Made by a program: the position numbers and the translations under genes. From contig NZ_CP085193.1 of assembly GCF_024298965.1 (NCBI RefSeq), positions 2,914,001-2,978,000 of the forward strand: a stretch of DNA of 64,000 nt, given 5' to 3'. This DNA is from Streptomyces rapamycinicus NRRL 5491 (lineage in GTDB: Bacteria; Actinomycetota; Actinomycetes; Streptomycetales; Streptomycetaceae). Positions 50,432-59,647 of this stretch are shown piece after piece; the stretch's first letter is position 1; each line of letters begins with the position of its first letter. The notes under the pieces are model-generated. The model ran no database searches, had not been told where the DNA came from, and saw only the letters and a list, made by a program, of their open reading frames with translations.

Positions 50432-52480
50432 TCAGCCCGGGGCCACCAGCTCGCGCGCCACCTGCGCGACGCGCTCGGGGGTGAATCCGAACTTCGTGAG
50501 CAGCTGTTTGAGGGGCGCGGAGGCGCCGAAGGTGTGCATTCCGACGACGGCCCCGTCCGCGCCGACGTACCGGTCCCAGCCGAACGTGGAGGCCTCCTCC
50601 ACCGCGACTCTGCGCGTGACCGCGGGCGGCAGCACCTGGTCGCGGTACTCGCGCGGCTGACGGTCGAACAGCTCCCAGCACGGCATGCTCACCACGCGGG
50701 ACGCGATGCCCTCGGCGGTGAGCTCCTCGTGTGCGGCCAGGGCCAGCGCCACCTCGGAGCCGGTGGCGAGCAGGATCACCTCGGGCTCGCCCCGGTCCGT
50801 GTCCGCCAGGACGTAGGCGCCCCACGCGACACCGGTGGCCGCCCCGAGCCGGGCGCGGTCGAGGGTGGGCAGGGGCTGGCGGGAGAGGACCAGTGCGGCC
50901 GGTGCCCGGCGGAGACCGGCGACCACCCGCCACGTTTCGGCGACCTCATTCGCGTCGGCGGGCCGGAACACCAGCAGCCCGGGCGTGGCGCGCAGCCCCG
51001 CGAGCTGCTCGACGGGCTGGTGGGTGGGTCCGTCCTCGCCGACCCCGATGGAGTCGTGGGTGAAGATGTGCACGGTGGGGATCTCCATCAGCGCCGAGAG
51101 GCGAATGGCCGCCTTGGCGTAGTCGGAGAAGATCAGGAACCCGGACCAGTACGGACGGAGCTTCGTCAGCGCCATTCCATTGGCCACCGCGGCGGCCGCG
51201 TGCTCCCGGACGCCGAAGTGCAGATTGCGCCCGGCGTGGTCATACGGCTGGAAGTCGCCCGCACCGCCGAAGGTGAGGAGGGTCTTGGTCGACGGCGCCA
51301 GGTCGGCGGATCCGCCGAGCACCCAGGGCACCGCCTTGGCCACCGCGTTCAGCACCTGGCCCGAGGAGTCGCGGCTCGCCAGGCCCTTCGGGTCGGCCGG
51401 GAAGGCGGGCAGCGCGGTCTCCCAGCCGTCCGGCAGCTCACGGCGCTGGATCCGCTCCAACTCGTCGGCGAGCTCGGGGTACGCGCCGCGGTAGGCGTCG
51501 AACGTCTTCTCCCAGTGGCTGCGCAACTGACCGCCGCGTGCGCCGATCCCCCGTGCGAACCAGTCGGGCACACCGTCGGGGATGTGGAAGTCGGCGTCGG
51601 GTGGCAGGCCGAGGGCGCGCTTGGTGGCCTTGACCCCCTCCGGCCCGAACGGCGCCCCATGTGCCTTCGGTGAGTCCTCGACCGGCGAGCCGTACCCGAT
51701 GTGGCTGTGGACGAGGATCAGGGTCGGGCGCGCGGTCTCGGCGCGGAAGGAGTGGAAGGCGCGGCCGATCCGGCCGAGGTCGTTGGCGTCGGCCACGGTG
51801 GTCACGTTCCAGCCGTAGGCCAGGAAGCGCGCGGCGACGTCCTCGGTGAAGGCGATGTCGGTGTGGCCCTCGATGGTGACCCGGTTGGAGTCGTAGATCC
51901 AGCACAGATTGGACAGCCGCAGATGTCCGGCGAGCGAGGCCGCCTCGGAGGAGACGCCCTCCATCATGCAGCCGTCCCCGGCGAGCGCGTACACATCGAA
52001 GTCGAAGAGCGTGAAGTCGTCGCGGTTGTACCTCGCCGCCAGCCACTGCCCGGCGATCGCCATGCCGACGGAGGTGGCGACCCCCTGGCCGAGTGGGCCG
52101 GTGGTCGTCTCGACGCCGCTCGTCCAGCGGTACTCGGGGTGGCCGGGGCAGCGCGAGTCGAGCTGCCGGAAGGACTTCAGATCGTCGAGGGTCACCGCCG
52201 GACGGCCCAGCACCTCGTACTCGGGGTCGACCGTGCGCACGCCGGTCAGGTGCAGCAGCGACCAGAGCAGCGCGGAGGCATGGCCCTCGGAGAGTACGAA
52301 GCGGTCGCGGTTCGGCCAGATGGGATCGGCGGGATCGAAGCGCAGAAACCGCTGCCACAGCGTGTACGCGACGGGCGCCATCCCCATGGGCGTTCCGGGG
52401 TGCCCCGAATGCGCCTTCTGGACCGCGTCCATGCACAGTCCGCGGATCGTGTTCACCGACAGCGTGTCCAGGTCGGTCAT
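50432..52480 (-). CDS. tkt: Transketolase
   Basis: 682 residues of normal length. ThDP-binding regions include KAHSGHPGTPMGMAP at the N-terminus and GDGCMMEGVSSEAASLAGHL near 155; the middle Pyr domain follows RYWSG-type motifs (LRPYWSGFLIFSDYAK), and a C-terminal domain completes the enzyme. It transfers ketol units in the non-oxidative pentose phosphate pathway. It is 46 bp downstream of the disulfide oxidoreductase gene, so all four genes may form one transcript. Confidence 0.93.
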   Translation of the reverse strand: MTDLDTLSVNTIRGLCMDAVQKAHSGHPGTPMGMAPVAYTLWQRFLRFDPADPIWPNRDRFVLSEGHASALLWSLLHLTGVRTVDPEYEVLGRPAVTLDDLKSFRQLDSRCPGHPEYRWTSGVETTTGPLGQGVATSVGMAIAGQWLAARYNRDDFTLFDFDVYALAGDGCMMEGVSSEAASLAGHLRLSNLCWIYDSNRVTIEGHTDIAFTEDVAARFLAYGWNVTTVADANDLGRIGRAFHSFRAETARPTLILVHSHIGYGSPVEDSPKAHGAPFGPEGVKATKRALGLPPDADFHIPDGVPDWFARGIGARGGQLRSHWEKTFDAYRGAYPELADELERIQRRELPDGWETALPAFPADPKGLASRDSSGQVLNAVAKAVPWVLGGSADLAPSTKTLLTFGGAGDFQPYDHAGRNLHFGVREHAAAAVANGMALTKLRPYWSGFLIFSDYAKAAIRLSALMEIPTVHIFTHDSIGVGEDGPTHQPVEQLAGLRATPGLLVFRPADANEVAETWRVVAGLRRAPAALVLSRQPLPTLDRARLGAATGVAWGAYVLADTDRGEPEVILLATGSEVALALAAHEELTAEGIASRVVSMPCWELFDRQPREYRDQVLPPAVTRRVAVEEASTFGWDRYVGADGAVVGMHTFGASAPLKQLLTKFGFTPERVAQVARELVAPG

Positions 52481-52526
52481 GGCGACGCCGCCCTCCGTGC
52501 GCTCGATGGATGTCTGCGAAGCCCCG

Positions 52527-53924
52527 CTAGGTGTCGGATCGGACGATCGTCGCGAGGACGTCGTTGAAGGCCTCGGTGGAGGTGGGGTGGGTGTAGACGG
52601 CGTTGCGCAGCTCGGCCGCCCGGATGCCGTGGCGCATGGCGAGCGCGACGGTGTTGATGATTTCCTGCGCGTCCACGCTGAGCAGGGCGGCGCCCAGGAT
52701 CTCGTCGGTCTCGGCGTCGAGCACGAACTTCATCACCCCACGGGTGTCCTCGACGATGTACGCACGCGGCATGGCGACGATCTCGGCGACCGGCTGGCTC
52801 GCGACCTTCACCCGGTGCCCGGCCGCACGGGCCTGTTTCTCGGTGAGCCCGACGGTGGCCAGCGGCGGGGTGATGAAGACGGTGTGCGGGACGGCGACCC
52901 GGTCGTCGGTGGAACGCTTGCCCTCGCCGAGCAGCTGGTCGAGGACGATACGGCTGTCGTCGAGGGAGATATAAGTGAACTGCGGGCCGCCGTTGACATC
53001 TCCGAGGGCGAAGATGTGCGGCCGGCTGGTGCGCAGATGCTCGTCGACCTCGACCGCGCCGCGCTCTGTGGTGCGCACTCCGGCGGCGTCCAGCGCCAGA
53101 TCGCGGGTGGCCGGTGCGCGGCCGGTGGCGGCGAGGACGGCGTCGGCTTCCAGCGTGTGCCGTTGGCCGTCCGTCTCGTAGACGACGGTCGCGGAGGCTT
53201 CGCCGTCCCGGATCTCCGTGACGTCGGCCCCCGTGACGATCTCGATGCGCTCCTCCACCAGGATGCTCTCGGCGACGGCGGCAACGTCGTCGTCCACCAG
53301 GCCGAAGACCTTCGGGGCCGCCTCGAGCACGGTGATCTCGGAGCCGAACTGCCCGTAGATGGAGGCGAATTCGAGGCCGAGGTAGCCGCCGCCGATGATC
53401 GCCAGCCGTTCCGGAAGGACGGTGGAGTCGATCAGTTCGGTGCTGGTGACGGTGTACTGGCTGGTCCGCAGGCCGGGGATGTCGAGGACGATCGGCTCCG
53501 ATCCGGTGTTGATGAGGATCGTCTCCGCGGTGATCGTCAGGGGGCCGTCGGCGGTCTCGACGCGCACGGTGTGCGGATCGGTGAACGCGGCGGTCCCGGT
53601 GATCACCGAGACGGTGTCCATACCGTTCAGCCCGTCGTAGTTGTCACCGCGGAACTGCTTCGTCAGCGCCTGCACCTCGCCGACGGAGCGCTCGTACCAC
53701 TCCTGGGGCACATCCTCCGGCCGGCGCTTGCGGGAGTGGTGGACCAGTGCCTTGGTCGGCACACAGCCGACATTCGGGCAGGTGCCGCCGTACATCCGTG
53801 CCGACCGCTCGACGAGCACCACGCGCTTGCCGAGTCCACCCATCGTGGCGGCCACCGTCTTGCCGCCCTTGCCGAAACCGATCACGAGCAGGTCGGCTCG
53901 CAGGCTGCGGTTGCTGGTGCCCAT
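52527..53924 (-). CDS. Pyridine nucleotide-disulfide oxidoreductase, RclA/mercuric-reductase-like
   Basis: 465 residues. FAD motif LLVIGFGKGGKTVAATMGG, redox cysteines Cys49 and Cys54 in GGTCPNVGCVPTKAL, NAD(P) motif IIGGGYLGLEFASIYGQFG, second FAD site HIFALGDVNGG, and the dimer His in YTHPTSTE. Not lipoamide dehydrogenase by motif spacing; closer to the RclA group that responds to reactive chlorine or copper stress, which is an inference. It stands first before tkt-gnd-zwf, so NADPH from that pathway could feed it. Confidence 0.85.
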   Translation of the reverse strand: MGTSNRSLRADLLVIGFGKGGKTVAATMGGLGKRVVLVERSARMYGGTCPNVGCVPTKALVHHSRKRRPEDVPQEWYERSVGEVQALTKQFRGDNYDGLNGMDTVSVITGTAAFTDPHTVRVETADGPLTITAETILINTGSEPIVLDIPGLRTSQYTVTSTELIDSTVLPERLAIIGGGYLGLEFASIYGQFGSEITVLEAAPKVFGLVDDDVAAVAESILVEERIEIVTGADVTEIRDGEASATVVYETDGQRHTLEADAVLAATGRAPATRDLALDAAGVRTTERGAVEVDEHLRTSRPHIFALGDVNGGPQFTYISLDDSRIVLDQLLGEGKRSTDDRVAVPHTVFITPPLATVGLTEKQARAAGHRVKVASQPVAEIVAMPRAYIVEDTRGVMKFVLDAETDEILGAALLSVDAQEIINTVALAMRHGIRAAELRNAVYTHPTSTEAFNDVLATIVRSDT

Positions 53925-54061
53925 GGTCGCTTCCCTTCTCGGCCCTACGGGGGTGCCGGCTCCGTCTTTTCAACGGCACCACCAACACCGCGGCCCCGCA
54001 ACTGGCCGCCTCCGGTGCCACCGCGCACCCTGGAAGCAGGCGGAACCGGAGGAGACGTGTG

Positions 54062-54736
54062 ATGGCCGGACCGATAGCGGTGCTCTTCGACATCGACGAA
54101 ACCCTGATCCACACCGGAGGCTCGGGGGCCCGGAGTTGGGCCTGGGCCTTCGACCGGTTGCACGGCGTGGCCGCCGACATCGGAGAACACACCTCGGCCG
54201 GGGAGACGGATCCGCAGGTCGGCCGGGAGACGTTCCGGGCCGTGCTCGGCCGCGACCCCAGTCACGATGAGATGGCCCGCCTGTACGCGGCGTATCTGTG
54301 GCATCTCTCGGAGGACATCCGGACCTCGGAGGGGTATCGCGTCATGGACGGTGTCGAAGCCACCCTGCGGCGGATCACGGACGCGGGGATCATCCTCGGT
54401 CTCATCTCCGGCGCGATGGAGGGCGCGGCCCGGATCAAGATGGAACCGGGCAGGCTGGGCCGCTATTTCGTGTTCGGCGCCTACGGCTCGGACTCCCCGG
54501 ACCGGGCGGAGATCACCCGCCTGGCGATGGCGAAGGCCGCCCGGCTGCACGGGCACGAGCTGGGCCGCTCCGATGTCTACGTGGTCGGGGACACCCCTCG
54601 CGACATCGAGGCCGGGCACGCCGCGAACGCGACGGCGGTCGGGGTCGCGAGTGGCCACTACTCCGCGGAGGAGCTGCGGGCCGCGGAGGCCGACCATGTG
54701 CTTACATCGCTGACCGAGCCGTTCCCGCACACCTGA
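54062..54736 (+). CDS. HAD-family hydrolase
   Basis: 224 residues. Motif I FDIDETLI (nucleophile and acid/base Asp), motif II SGAM, and motif IV VVGDTPRDIEAGHAA. The helical cap lies between residues 20 and 90. Such enzymes are usually sugar-phosphate or phosphoglycolate phosphatases, which fits the adjacent pentose phosphate genes. ATG 54062 follows GGAGGAG. It is divergent from the disulfide oxidoreductase over 137 bp. Confidence 0.88.
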   Translation: MAGPIAVLFDIDETLIHTGGSGARSWAWAFDRLHGVAADIGEHTSAGETDPQVGRETFRAVLGRDPSHDEMARLYAAYLWHLSEDIRTSEGYRVMDGVEATLRRITDAGIILGLISGAMEGAARIKMEPGRLGRYFVFGAYGSDSPDRAEITRLAMAKAARLHGHELGRSDVYVVGDTPRDIEAGHAANATAVGVASGHYSAEELRAAEADHVLTSLTEPFPHT

Positions 54737-54779
54737 GAACGGCGTGGATACGAGCGGGGGCCCTGGGGCCGCCCCCGGC

Positions 54780-55175
54780 TCAGCCTTGTGCGGCGGGGTC
54801 CTTCTCCCGGTCGTAGGCGGCCCGCGCCGCCAGCACCTCGTCCATGTGACGCGTCGACCAGGTCTTCAACGCCAGCAACGGCTCGCGCAGCGTGGCGCCC
54901 AGTTCGGTGATCTCGTACTCGACCCGGGGCGGGATCTCCGGATGGACGGTCCGCCGGACCAGTCCGTCCCGCTCCAGCGCGCGCAGTGTCTGCGTGAGCA
55001 TCTTCTCGCTCACCCCGTCCAGCTTCCGGCGCAGCGCCGTGTACCGCCTGGTGCCGGATTCCGCCAGTTCGCCGAGGACGAGGACGGTCCACTTGTCGCC
55101 GATGCGGTCCAGGACCTCACGGGACGGACAGCCGCCCGCGTACGGGTCCCAGTCGGTGCGCGGTGCTTTCGCCAT
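54780..55175 (-). CDS. qorR: HxlR/DUF24-type redox regulator, QorR-like
   Basis: 131 residues of the MarR-like HxlR family. The N-terminal [21 protein letters not shown] contains the only cysteine, Cys16, which aligns with the redox-sensing Cys of HypR/QorR-type regulators. The winged helix continues with [26 protein letters not shown]. It is divergent from an NmrA/QOR2-like quinone reductase, the same arrangement as qorR-qor2 in Corynebacterium glutamicum, with two related dyads between. Confidence 0.87.
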   Translation of the reverse strand: MAKAPRTDWDPYAGGCPSREVLDRIGDKWTVLVLGELAESGTRRYTALRRKLDGVSEKMLTQTLRALERDGLVRRTVHPEIPPRVEYEITELGATLREPLLALKTWSTRHMDEVLAARAAYDREKDPAAQG

Positions 55176-55239
55176 GCCCGTGTGCTCCTCCGCCTTGTCC
55201 GCTTTCCCGGGAACCGTGAGCATACCGAAGCGCTGGTAG

Positions 55240-55254
55240 CTCTCCATTGGAGAG
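55240..55254. promoter_or_regulatory. HxlR operator candidate 1
   Basis: CTCTCCATTGGAGAG: six-base perfect arms around ATT, 65 bp upstream of the regulator start. A similar dyad follows at 55277. The region is A/T-rich compared with the flanks. Confidence 0.65.
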
Positions 55255-55276
55255 TAGCCCAACCAAAAAGTGGTCA

Positions 55277-55291
55277 CTTCCCAATGGGGAG
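55277..55291. promoter_or_regulatory. HxlR operator candidate 2
   Basis: CTTCCCAATGGGGAG, the same dyad plan (CTyyCCAwTGGrGAG) as site 1, with centres 37 bp apart. It lies 81 bp before the quinone reductase start. The paired sites fit an operator controlling both divergent promoters. Confidence 0.65.
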
Positions 55292-55371
55292 CCACTCCGG
55301 TGTACTTCTGACGGGGCGTTCGAGCCCCTTCCGAACCATGTGAACCACGTACCGGAAGCAGGAGTACAGAC

Positions 55372-56232
55372 ATGTCCATCGCCGTTACCGGAGCCACCGG
55401 CCAGCTCGGCCGTCTCGTCGTGGAGGACCTGCTGCGCCGCGGAGTGGCGGCACACGACATCATCGCCACCGGGCGGAGCACCGACCGGCTGGCCGATCTG
55501 GCCGAGCGCGGCGTCCAGGTGCGGCAGGCCGACTTCGCCGACGCCACCGGCCTCACCGAGGCGTTCAAGGGGGCGCGGAAGGTCCTGCTCGTGTCGACGA
55601 CCACCGTCGGCGAGCGGTTCGACAACCACACCCGCGCCATCGACGCGGCCGCGCGGGCCGGTGCCGAACTGATCGCCTACACCAGCACGCTCAACGCGCA
55701 CACCGCGAGCATGATCCTCGCCGACTCCCATGCGAGGACCGAACGGTATCTGCGCGACAGCGGCGTGCCCGGCGTCGTCCTGCGCAACGGCTGGTACCTG
55801 GAGAACTACACCTCCCAGATCCCGCTCTACCTCCGGTCCGGAGTCGTGCCGGGCAGCGCCGGTGCCGGGCGGGTCAGCGCCGCGTCGCGACGCGACTACG
55901 CGGAGGCCGCGGCCACCGTCCTGACCGCCGAAGGGCACGCGGACTCCGTGTACGAACTGGGCGGGGACACCGCCTTCTCCCTCGCGGAGCTGGCCACCGC
56001 GCTGTCCGCCGCCACCGGCCAGGAGGTGGTCTACGGCGACCTCCCCGCCGAGCGGTTCCGCAGCGCCCTGCTCGACGCCGGGCTGCCCGCCGAACTGGCC
56101 GAGGTGCTCGCCGACTCGGACCTCGGGCTGAAGCGCGGTGAGCTCTTCACCGACTCCTCGGATCTGAGCCGTCTGATCGGCCGGCCCACGACCACCCTCA
56201 CCGACGCGCTCACCGGGGCTCTCGGCTCCTGA
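55372..56232 (+). CDS. qor2: NmrA-like NAD(P)H quinone oxidoreductase, QOR2-type
   Basis: 286 residues of an atypical SDR. It starts with [21 protein letters not shown], followed by [10 protein letters not shown], and a middle [22 protein letters not shown] as in E. coli YtfG/QOR2. It has no YxxxK motif, as expected for the group. It would detoxify quinones with NADPH. Induction on oxidation of the divergent QorR-like regulator is expected from the Corynebacterium precedent. ATG 55372 follows AGCAGGAG. Confidence 0.87.
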   Translation: MSIAVTGATGQLGRLVVEDLLRRGVAAHDIIATGRSTDRLADLAERGVQVRQADFADATGLTEAFKGARKVLLVSTTTVGERFDNHTRAIDAAARAGAELIAYTSTLNAHTASMILADSHARTERYLRDSGVPGVVLRNGWYLENYTSQIPLYLRSGVVPGSAGAGRVSAASRRDYAEAAATVLTAEGHADSVYELGGDTAFSLAELATALSAATGQEVVYGDLPAERFRSALLDAGLPAELAEVLADSDLGLKRGELFTDSSDLSRLIGRPTTTLTDALTGALGS

Positions 56233-56407
56233 CGGCGGGGCCACCGCGGCGGCGGCCGCCGGTACCGCGCCGGTTCGGTGTGGAGACACCGGCCATGTCG
56301 ATGCTTTGATCTGTTGGTCGGACGGACGCGTTCGACCGCCGCGGAACAGAGGTACGCATGGCAGGCAACGACGGACCGTCCCGGGAAACGCCATCCGGGG
56401 AGGCGCT

Positions 56408-57955
56408 ATGAGGCTGTCCACCCGCATCGCGCTCGCGGTCGGCGTGAGCGTGCCGCTGCTGGTGCTGGCCTCCGGCTGGCTGCTGCTGCATCTGGTCGGC
56501 GACGACCTGCGCGCACACCAGAACTCCCAGTTGCGCGCTCGCGCCACCGTCATCGCCAAGAACGCCAAGGCGTTCCTCGATGTCGCCGGGACCGACCGTC
56601 CGGTCATGGAGCAGGCCAGGCAGCGACGGCTGGTCAACTCCGCGCGGGACGTGGGCATCCGGCTGACCGCGCCCGGGGGCACGGTCTCGGCCGGGCCGCG
56701 GCCCGACCCGTTGCCCTCGCTGCCCCGCAACACCCCGAAGCCGGTCACCGTGACCTCCGATGACACGGACTGGCTGGTCCTGTCGCTGCGGGTCGGTGCC
56801 GCGAAAGCGGGCACCACGCCGAATCTGTGGCTGTTCTCGCCGGACACCACCGAGGAGGAGCTGGCGCTGGTGCGCCAACGGGTCGTGTTCGGGGCGCTGG
56901 TGGCCGCGCCCCTGGCCGGGGCCACCACCTGGGCCATCGCGGCCCGGGCGGTCCTGCCGCTGCGACGGTTGCAGCGGCGCACCAGCGGCCTGGACCCCCG
57001 GACCAGCACGGTACGTCTGGAGCACACGCCGACCCGGATCGGCGAGGTCGACGACCTGGCGTACACGCTGCAGACCGTGCTGGCCCGCTACGACGAGCAG
57101 GTCGAACGCACCGGGGAGGCGCTGGCCACCGCCCGCGCGTTCGCCGCGACCGCGTCCCACGAGCTGCGCACCCCGCTGATGAGCATGCGCACCAACATCG
57201 ACATCCTCGCCGACCACCCCGGCCTGGACCCCGTCGACCGGGCGGAGGTGCTCGACGACCTGGGCCGCGAACACTCCCGGCTGCTGGGGTTGCTGGTGAT
57301 GCTCAGGGCGCTCGCGCAGGGCGACCTGGTCGAGGCGGACGCGTTCACGTCGCTGGACCTCACGGAGGTGCTGGACGCGTCCGTCTCCGGCCTGCGGCGC
57401 ACCCACCCCGACGCCGAGGTGTCGGTGCGCACCACCCCGGGACTGCTGGTGCACGGCTGGGAGGAGGGGCTGCGCTCGGCGGTGGACAACCTGCTGACCA
57501 ACGCCTGGACCCATGGCCGCGCCACCGACGGCACGGCCCACATCGAGGTGACCCTGCGCCACTCCGGCGACCCGCGGCAGCCGCTCGCGGTGCTCACCGT
57601 GGACGACCGCGGCCCCGGCGTCCCGCCCGAACGCCGCGAGGAGGTCTTCCAGCGCTTCCGGCGCGGCCCGGACAGCCCCGGCTCCGGCCTCGGCCTGACC
57701 CTGGTCGCCCAGCAGATCGCCCTGCACCGGGGCCGGATCACCGTACTGGACCGGCCCGACGGACGCCCCGGCACCCGCTTCGAGGTACGGCTGCCGGTCA
57801 CCGGCGTCCGGGACGTGGAGAGCACTCTGCCGCTGCTCCGCCGGGACTGGCTGACCGGCCACGACGCAGCCGCAGATGAAACGACCGCACCTCGCGGCAC
57901 TTCCCGCGGAGCGCTCAGGCGGCGCGGACCGTGGCCATCGCGGTGCTCCAGATGA
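56408..57955 (+). CDS. Sensor histidine kinase without an adjacent response regulator
   Basis: 515 residues. First membrane helix at 8-30, extracellular loop about 31-155, second helix near 165-185, HAMP-like linker, H-box SHELRTPLMS with His251, N-box DNLLTNAWTHG, G1 VDDRGPGVP and G2 GSGLGLTLV. ATG 56408 follows GGGGAGG. No response-regulator gene is next to it, and the 175 bp upstream hold only a 17-codon frame (56358-56411) whose stop overlaps this ATG. Its 3' end overlaps the convergent FMN reductase by 41 bp. Confidence 0.88.
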   Translation: MRLSTRIALAVGVSVPLLVLASGWLLLHLVGDDLRAHQNSQLRARATVIAKNAKAFLDVAGTDRPVMEQARQRRLVNSARDVGIRLTAPGGTVSAGPRPDPLPSLPRNTPKPVTVTSDDTDWLVLSLRVGAAKAGTTPNLWLFSPDTTEEELALVRQRVVFGALVAAPLAGATTWAIAARAVLPLRRLQRRTSGLDPRTSTVRLEHTPTRIGEVDDLAYTLQTVLARYDEQVERTGEALATARAFAATASHELRTPLMSMRTNIDILADHPGLDPVDRAEVLDDLGREHSRLLGLLVMLRALAQGDLVEADAFTSLDLTEVLDASVSGLRRTHPDAEVSVRTTPGLLVHGWEEGLRSAVDNLLTNAWTHGRATDGTAHIEVTLRHSGDPRQPLAVLTVDDRGPGVPPERREEVFQRFRRGPDSPGSGLGLTLVAQQIALHRGRITVLDRPDGRPGTRFEVRLPVTGVRDVESTLPLLRRDWLTGHDAAADETTAPRGTSRGALRRRGPWPSRCSR

Positions 57956-58475
57956 CGACCTGGTCGAGCAGGGAGTTCACGGCCTCGGTCTGGTGCTCGG
58001 CGGGGGTGAACCTGCTGAACTCCTCGAAGTCGGTGAACAGGGACAGCGAGACCTGTGCGCGCACATCGGCCACCTGCAGCTCGGCCATGATCAGGCGCAG
58101 ATGCTCGACCGCGCGGGTGCCACCGGCGCTGCCGTAGCCGACGAAACCGGCGGCCTTGTTGTTCCACTCCGCGTACAGGAAGTCGATGGCGTTCTTCAGG
58201 GCGCCGGAGGTGGAGTGGTTGTACTCGGGGGTGATGAACACATAGCCGTCGAAGGAGGCGACCTTCTCCGCCCAGGCCCTGGTGTGCGGCTGTGAGTACT
58301 GGCCCAGCGACGGCGGGACCGCCTCGTCCAGGAGGGGGAGCCGGTAGTCGGCGATGTCGACGAGCTCGTACTCCGCGTCGGCGCGCCGCCGGGCGATGTC
58401 GAAGACCCACTGGGCGACGGCTTCGCCGTTGCGGCCGGGCCGGGTGCTGCCGAGGATGATGGCGATCTTGGGCAT
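57915..58475 (-). CDS. NAD(P)H-dependent FMN reductase
   Basis: 186 residues of the flavodoxin-like FMN_red family: phosphate loop LGSTRPGRNGEAVAQW near residue 9, TPEYNHSTSGALKNAIDFLY in the middle (conserved GxLKNAIDF), and GYGSAGGTRAVEHLRLI. It would reduce FMN, quinones or azo/nitro compounds. It is divergent from a LacI gene over 139 bp and convergent with the kinase, overlapping it by 41 bp. Confidence 0.88.
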   Translation of the reverse strand: MPKIAIILGSTRPGRNGEAVAQWVFDIARRRADAEYELVDIADYRLPLLDEAVPPSLGQYSQPHTRAWAEKVASFDGYVFITPEYNHSTSGALKNAIDFLYAEWNNKAAGFVGYGSAGGTRAVEHLRLIMAELQVADVRAQVSLSLFTDFEEFSRFTPAEHQTEAVNSLLDQVVIWSTAMATVRAA

Positions 58476-58614
58476 CTGCGTAGTCCTTTCCGTTCCGTGG
58501 CGCGTTCCCGGAGTCGGGCCCTTAACTCATCCGGTTGGACCGCTGTCCCCCATCGCCTGCCCCCACGCGCGACATCGGCGGGTGACGCGGGGGCGGGAGC
58601 GTATTCTGCCGGGA

Positions 58615-59610
58615 GTGTCGAGGGTGACGATCGGGGATGTGGCACGGGCGGCGGAGGTGTCGACCGCGACGGTGTCCAACGTGCTCAACGGCACGGGCCG
58701 GGTCTCGGAGGCGACGCGGACCCGAGTGCGGGCGGTGGCCGGTGCGCTCGGTTACGGCCCGGTGGGCAGCGGCGGGCACACCCTGGGGCTCGCGGTGACC
58801 GCTCATGGCGACAGCGCATGGGACTTCGCGAGCGTGCCGTACTTCGCCCGGGCCATCAGCGCGGCCACCGTCGCCGCGCACCGGCGTGGCTACGCGCTGA
58901 TGGCGATGCCCTCGGGACCGGCCGAGCACATGTGGCGCACCCTCCCGGCCGCCGGGGTGGTGGTGCTGGACAGTCCGGCCGGCGACCCCGTGGTGCGGAT
59001 GCTGCGCGCCCGCGGTCTGCCCTTGGTGTTCGACGGCCGTCCCGACGAGCTGCGGGCGCGGGAGACCTGGGTCGACAACGACCACGAGGCCATGACCCGC
59101 CGGGTCCTGGAGCATCTGGCCGGGCAGGGCGCGGAGCGGATCGCGCTGATCGCCGGGCCCACCCAGGAGTACTACAGCCGCGCGAGCGCGACGGCCTACC
59201 GGCGGTGGTGTTCGCGGGCCGGTGTGCGGCCGTGCGTGGTCCCGTTCGACGAGGACGATCCCACGGGGCGGGGGCTGGACGCCCTGCTGACCGGGGAGGG
59301 CGGGCCGGACGCGGTGTTCGGCCTGTACGACCCGTGCGGCCGTCAGATCCTGGCGGCGGCCGCGCGGTGCGGGCTTTCGGTGCCGGAGGACCTGATGGTG
59401 GTGTGCGGCAGCGAGGATCCCGCCTACGGGCGCACCGTGCCGCCCGTGTCGACGGTGTCGCTGGCCCCCGAGCAGGCCGGAACGGCGGCTGTCGACGCGC
59501 TGGTGAGCCTCGTGGAGGATCCGCCGCACACGCCGCCGCCCGTGGTGCTCGGGACTCGGCTGGTGGTTCGTTCGTCCTCGACGCGCCGATCCCGTCGGCG
59601 GGCACCGTAA
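58615..59610 (+). CDS. LacI-family regulator
   Basis: 331 residues. The HTH and hinge (VTIGDVARAAEVSTATVSNVLNGTGRVSEATRTRV) at residues 4-40 include the LacI AT-hook-like region; the periplasmic-binding-like sugar domain follows. GTG 58615 fits the family start (MSRVTIGDV). The ORF upstream to 58354 is a shadow of the FMN reductase. It may control the divergent reductase or sugar genes elsewhere. It does not look like CebR from its N-terminus, but I cannot exclude it. Confidence 0.85.
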   Translation: MSRVTIGDVARAAEVSTATVSNVLNGTGRVSEATRTRVRAVAGALGYGPVGSGGHTLGLAVTAHGDSAWDFASVPYFARAISAATVAAHRRGYALMAMPSGPAEHMWRTLPAAGVVVLDSPAGDPVVRMLRARGLPLVFDGRPDELRARETWVDNDHEAMTRRVLEHLAGQGAERIALIAGPTQEYYSRASATAYRRWCSRAGVRPCVVPFDEDDPTGRGLDALLTGEGGPDAVFGLYDPCGRQILAAAARCGLSVPEDLMVVCGSEDPAYGRTVPPVSTVSLAPEQAGTAAVDALVSLVEDPPHTPPPVVLGTRLVVRSSSTRRSRRRAP

Positions 59611-59647
59611 GGGCGGGGCGGCCCGGGTCCCGATCCCGTCGCGTGCG

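Noticed and set aside
56358..56411. 17-codon frame MAGNDGPSRETPSGEAL ending at the kinase start
   Set aside because: No ribosome site or recognisable family; it could be a leader or a chance frame, so it is not listed as a gene.
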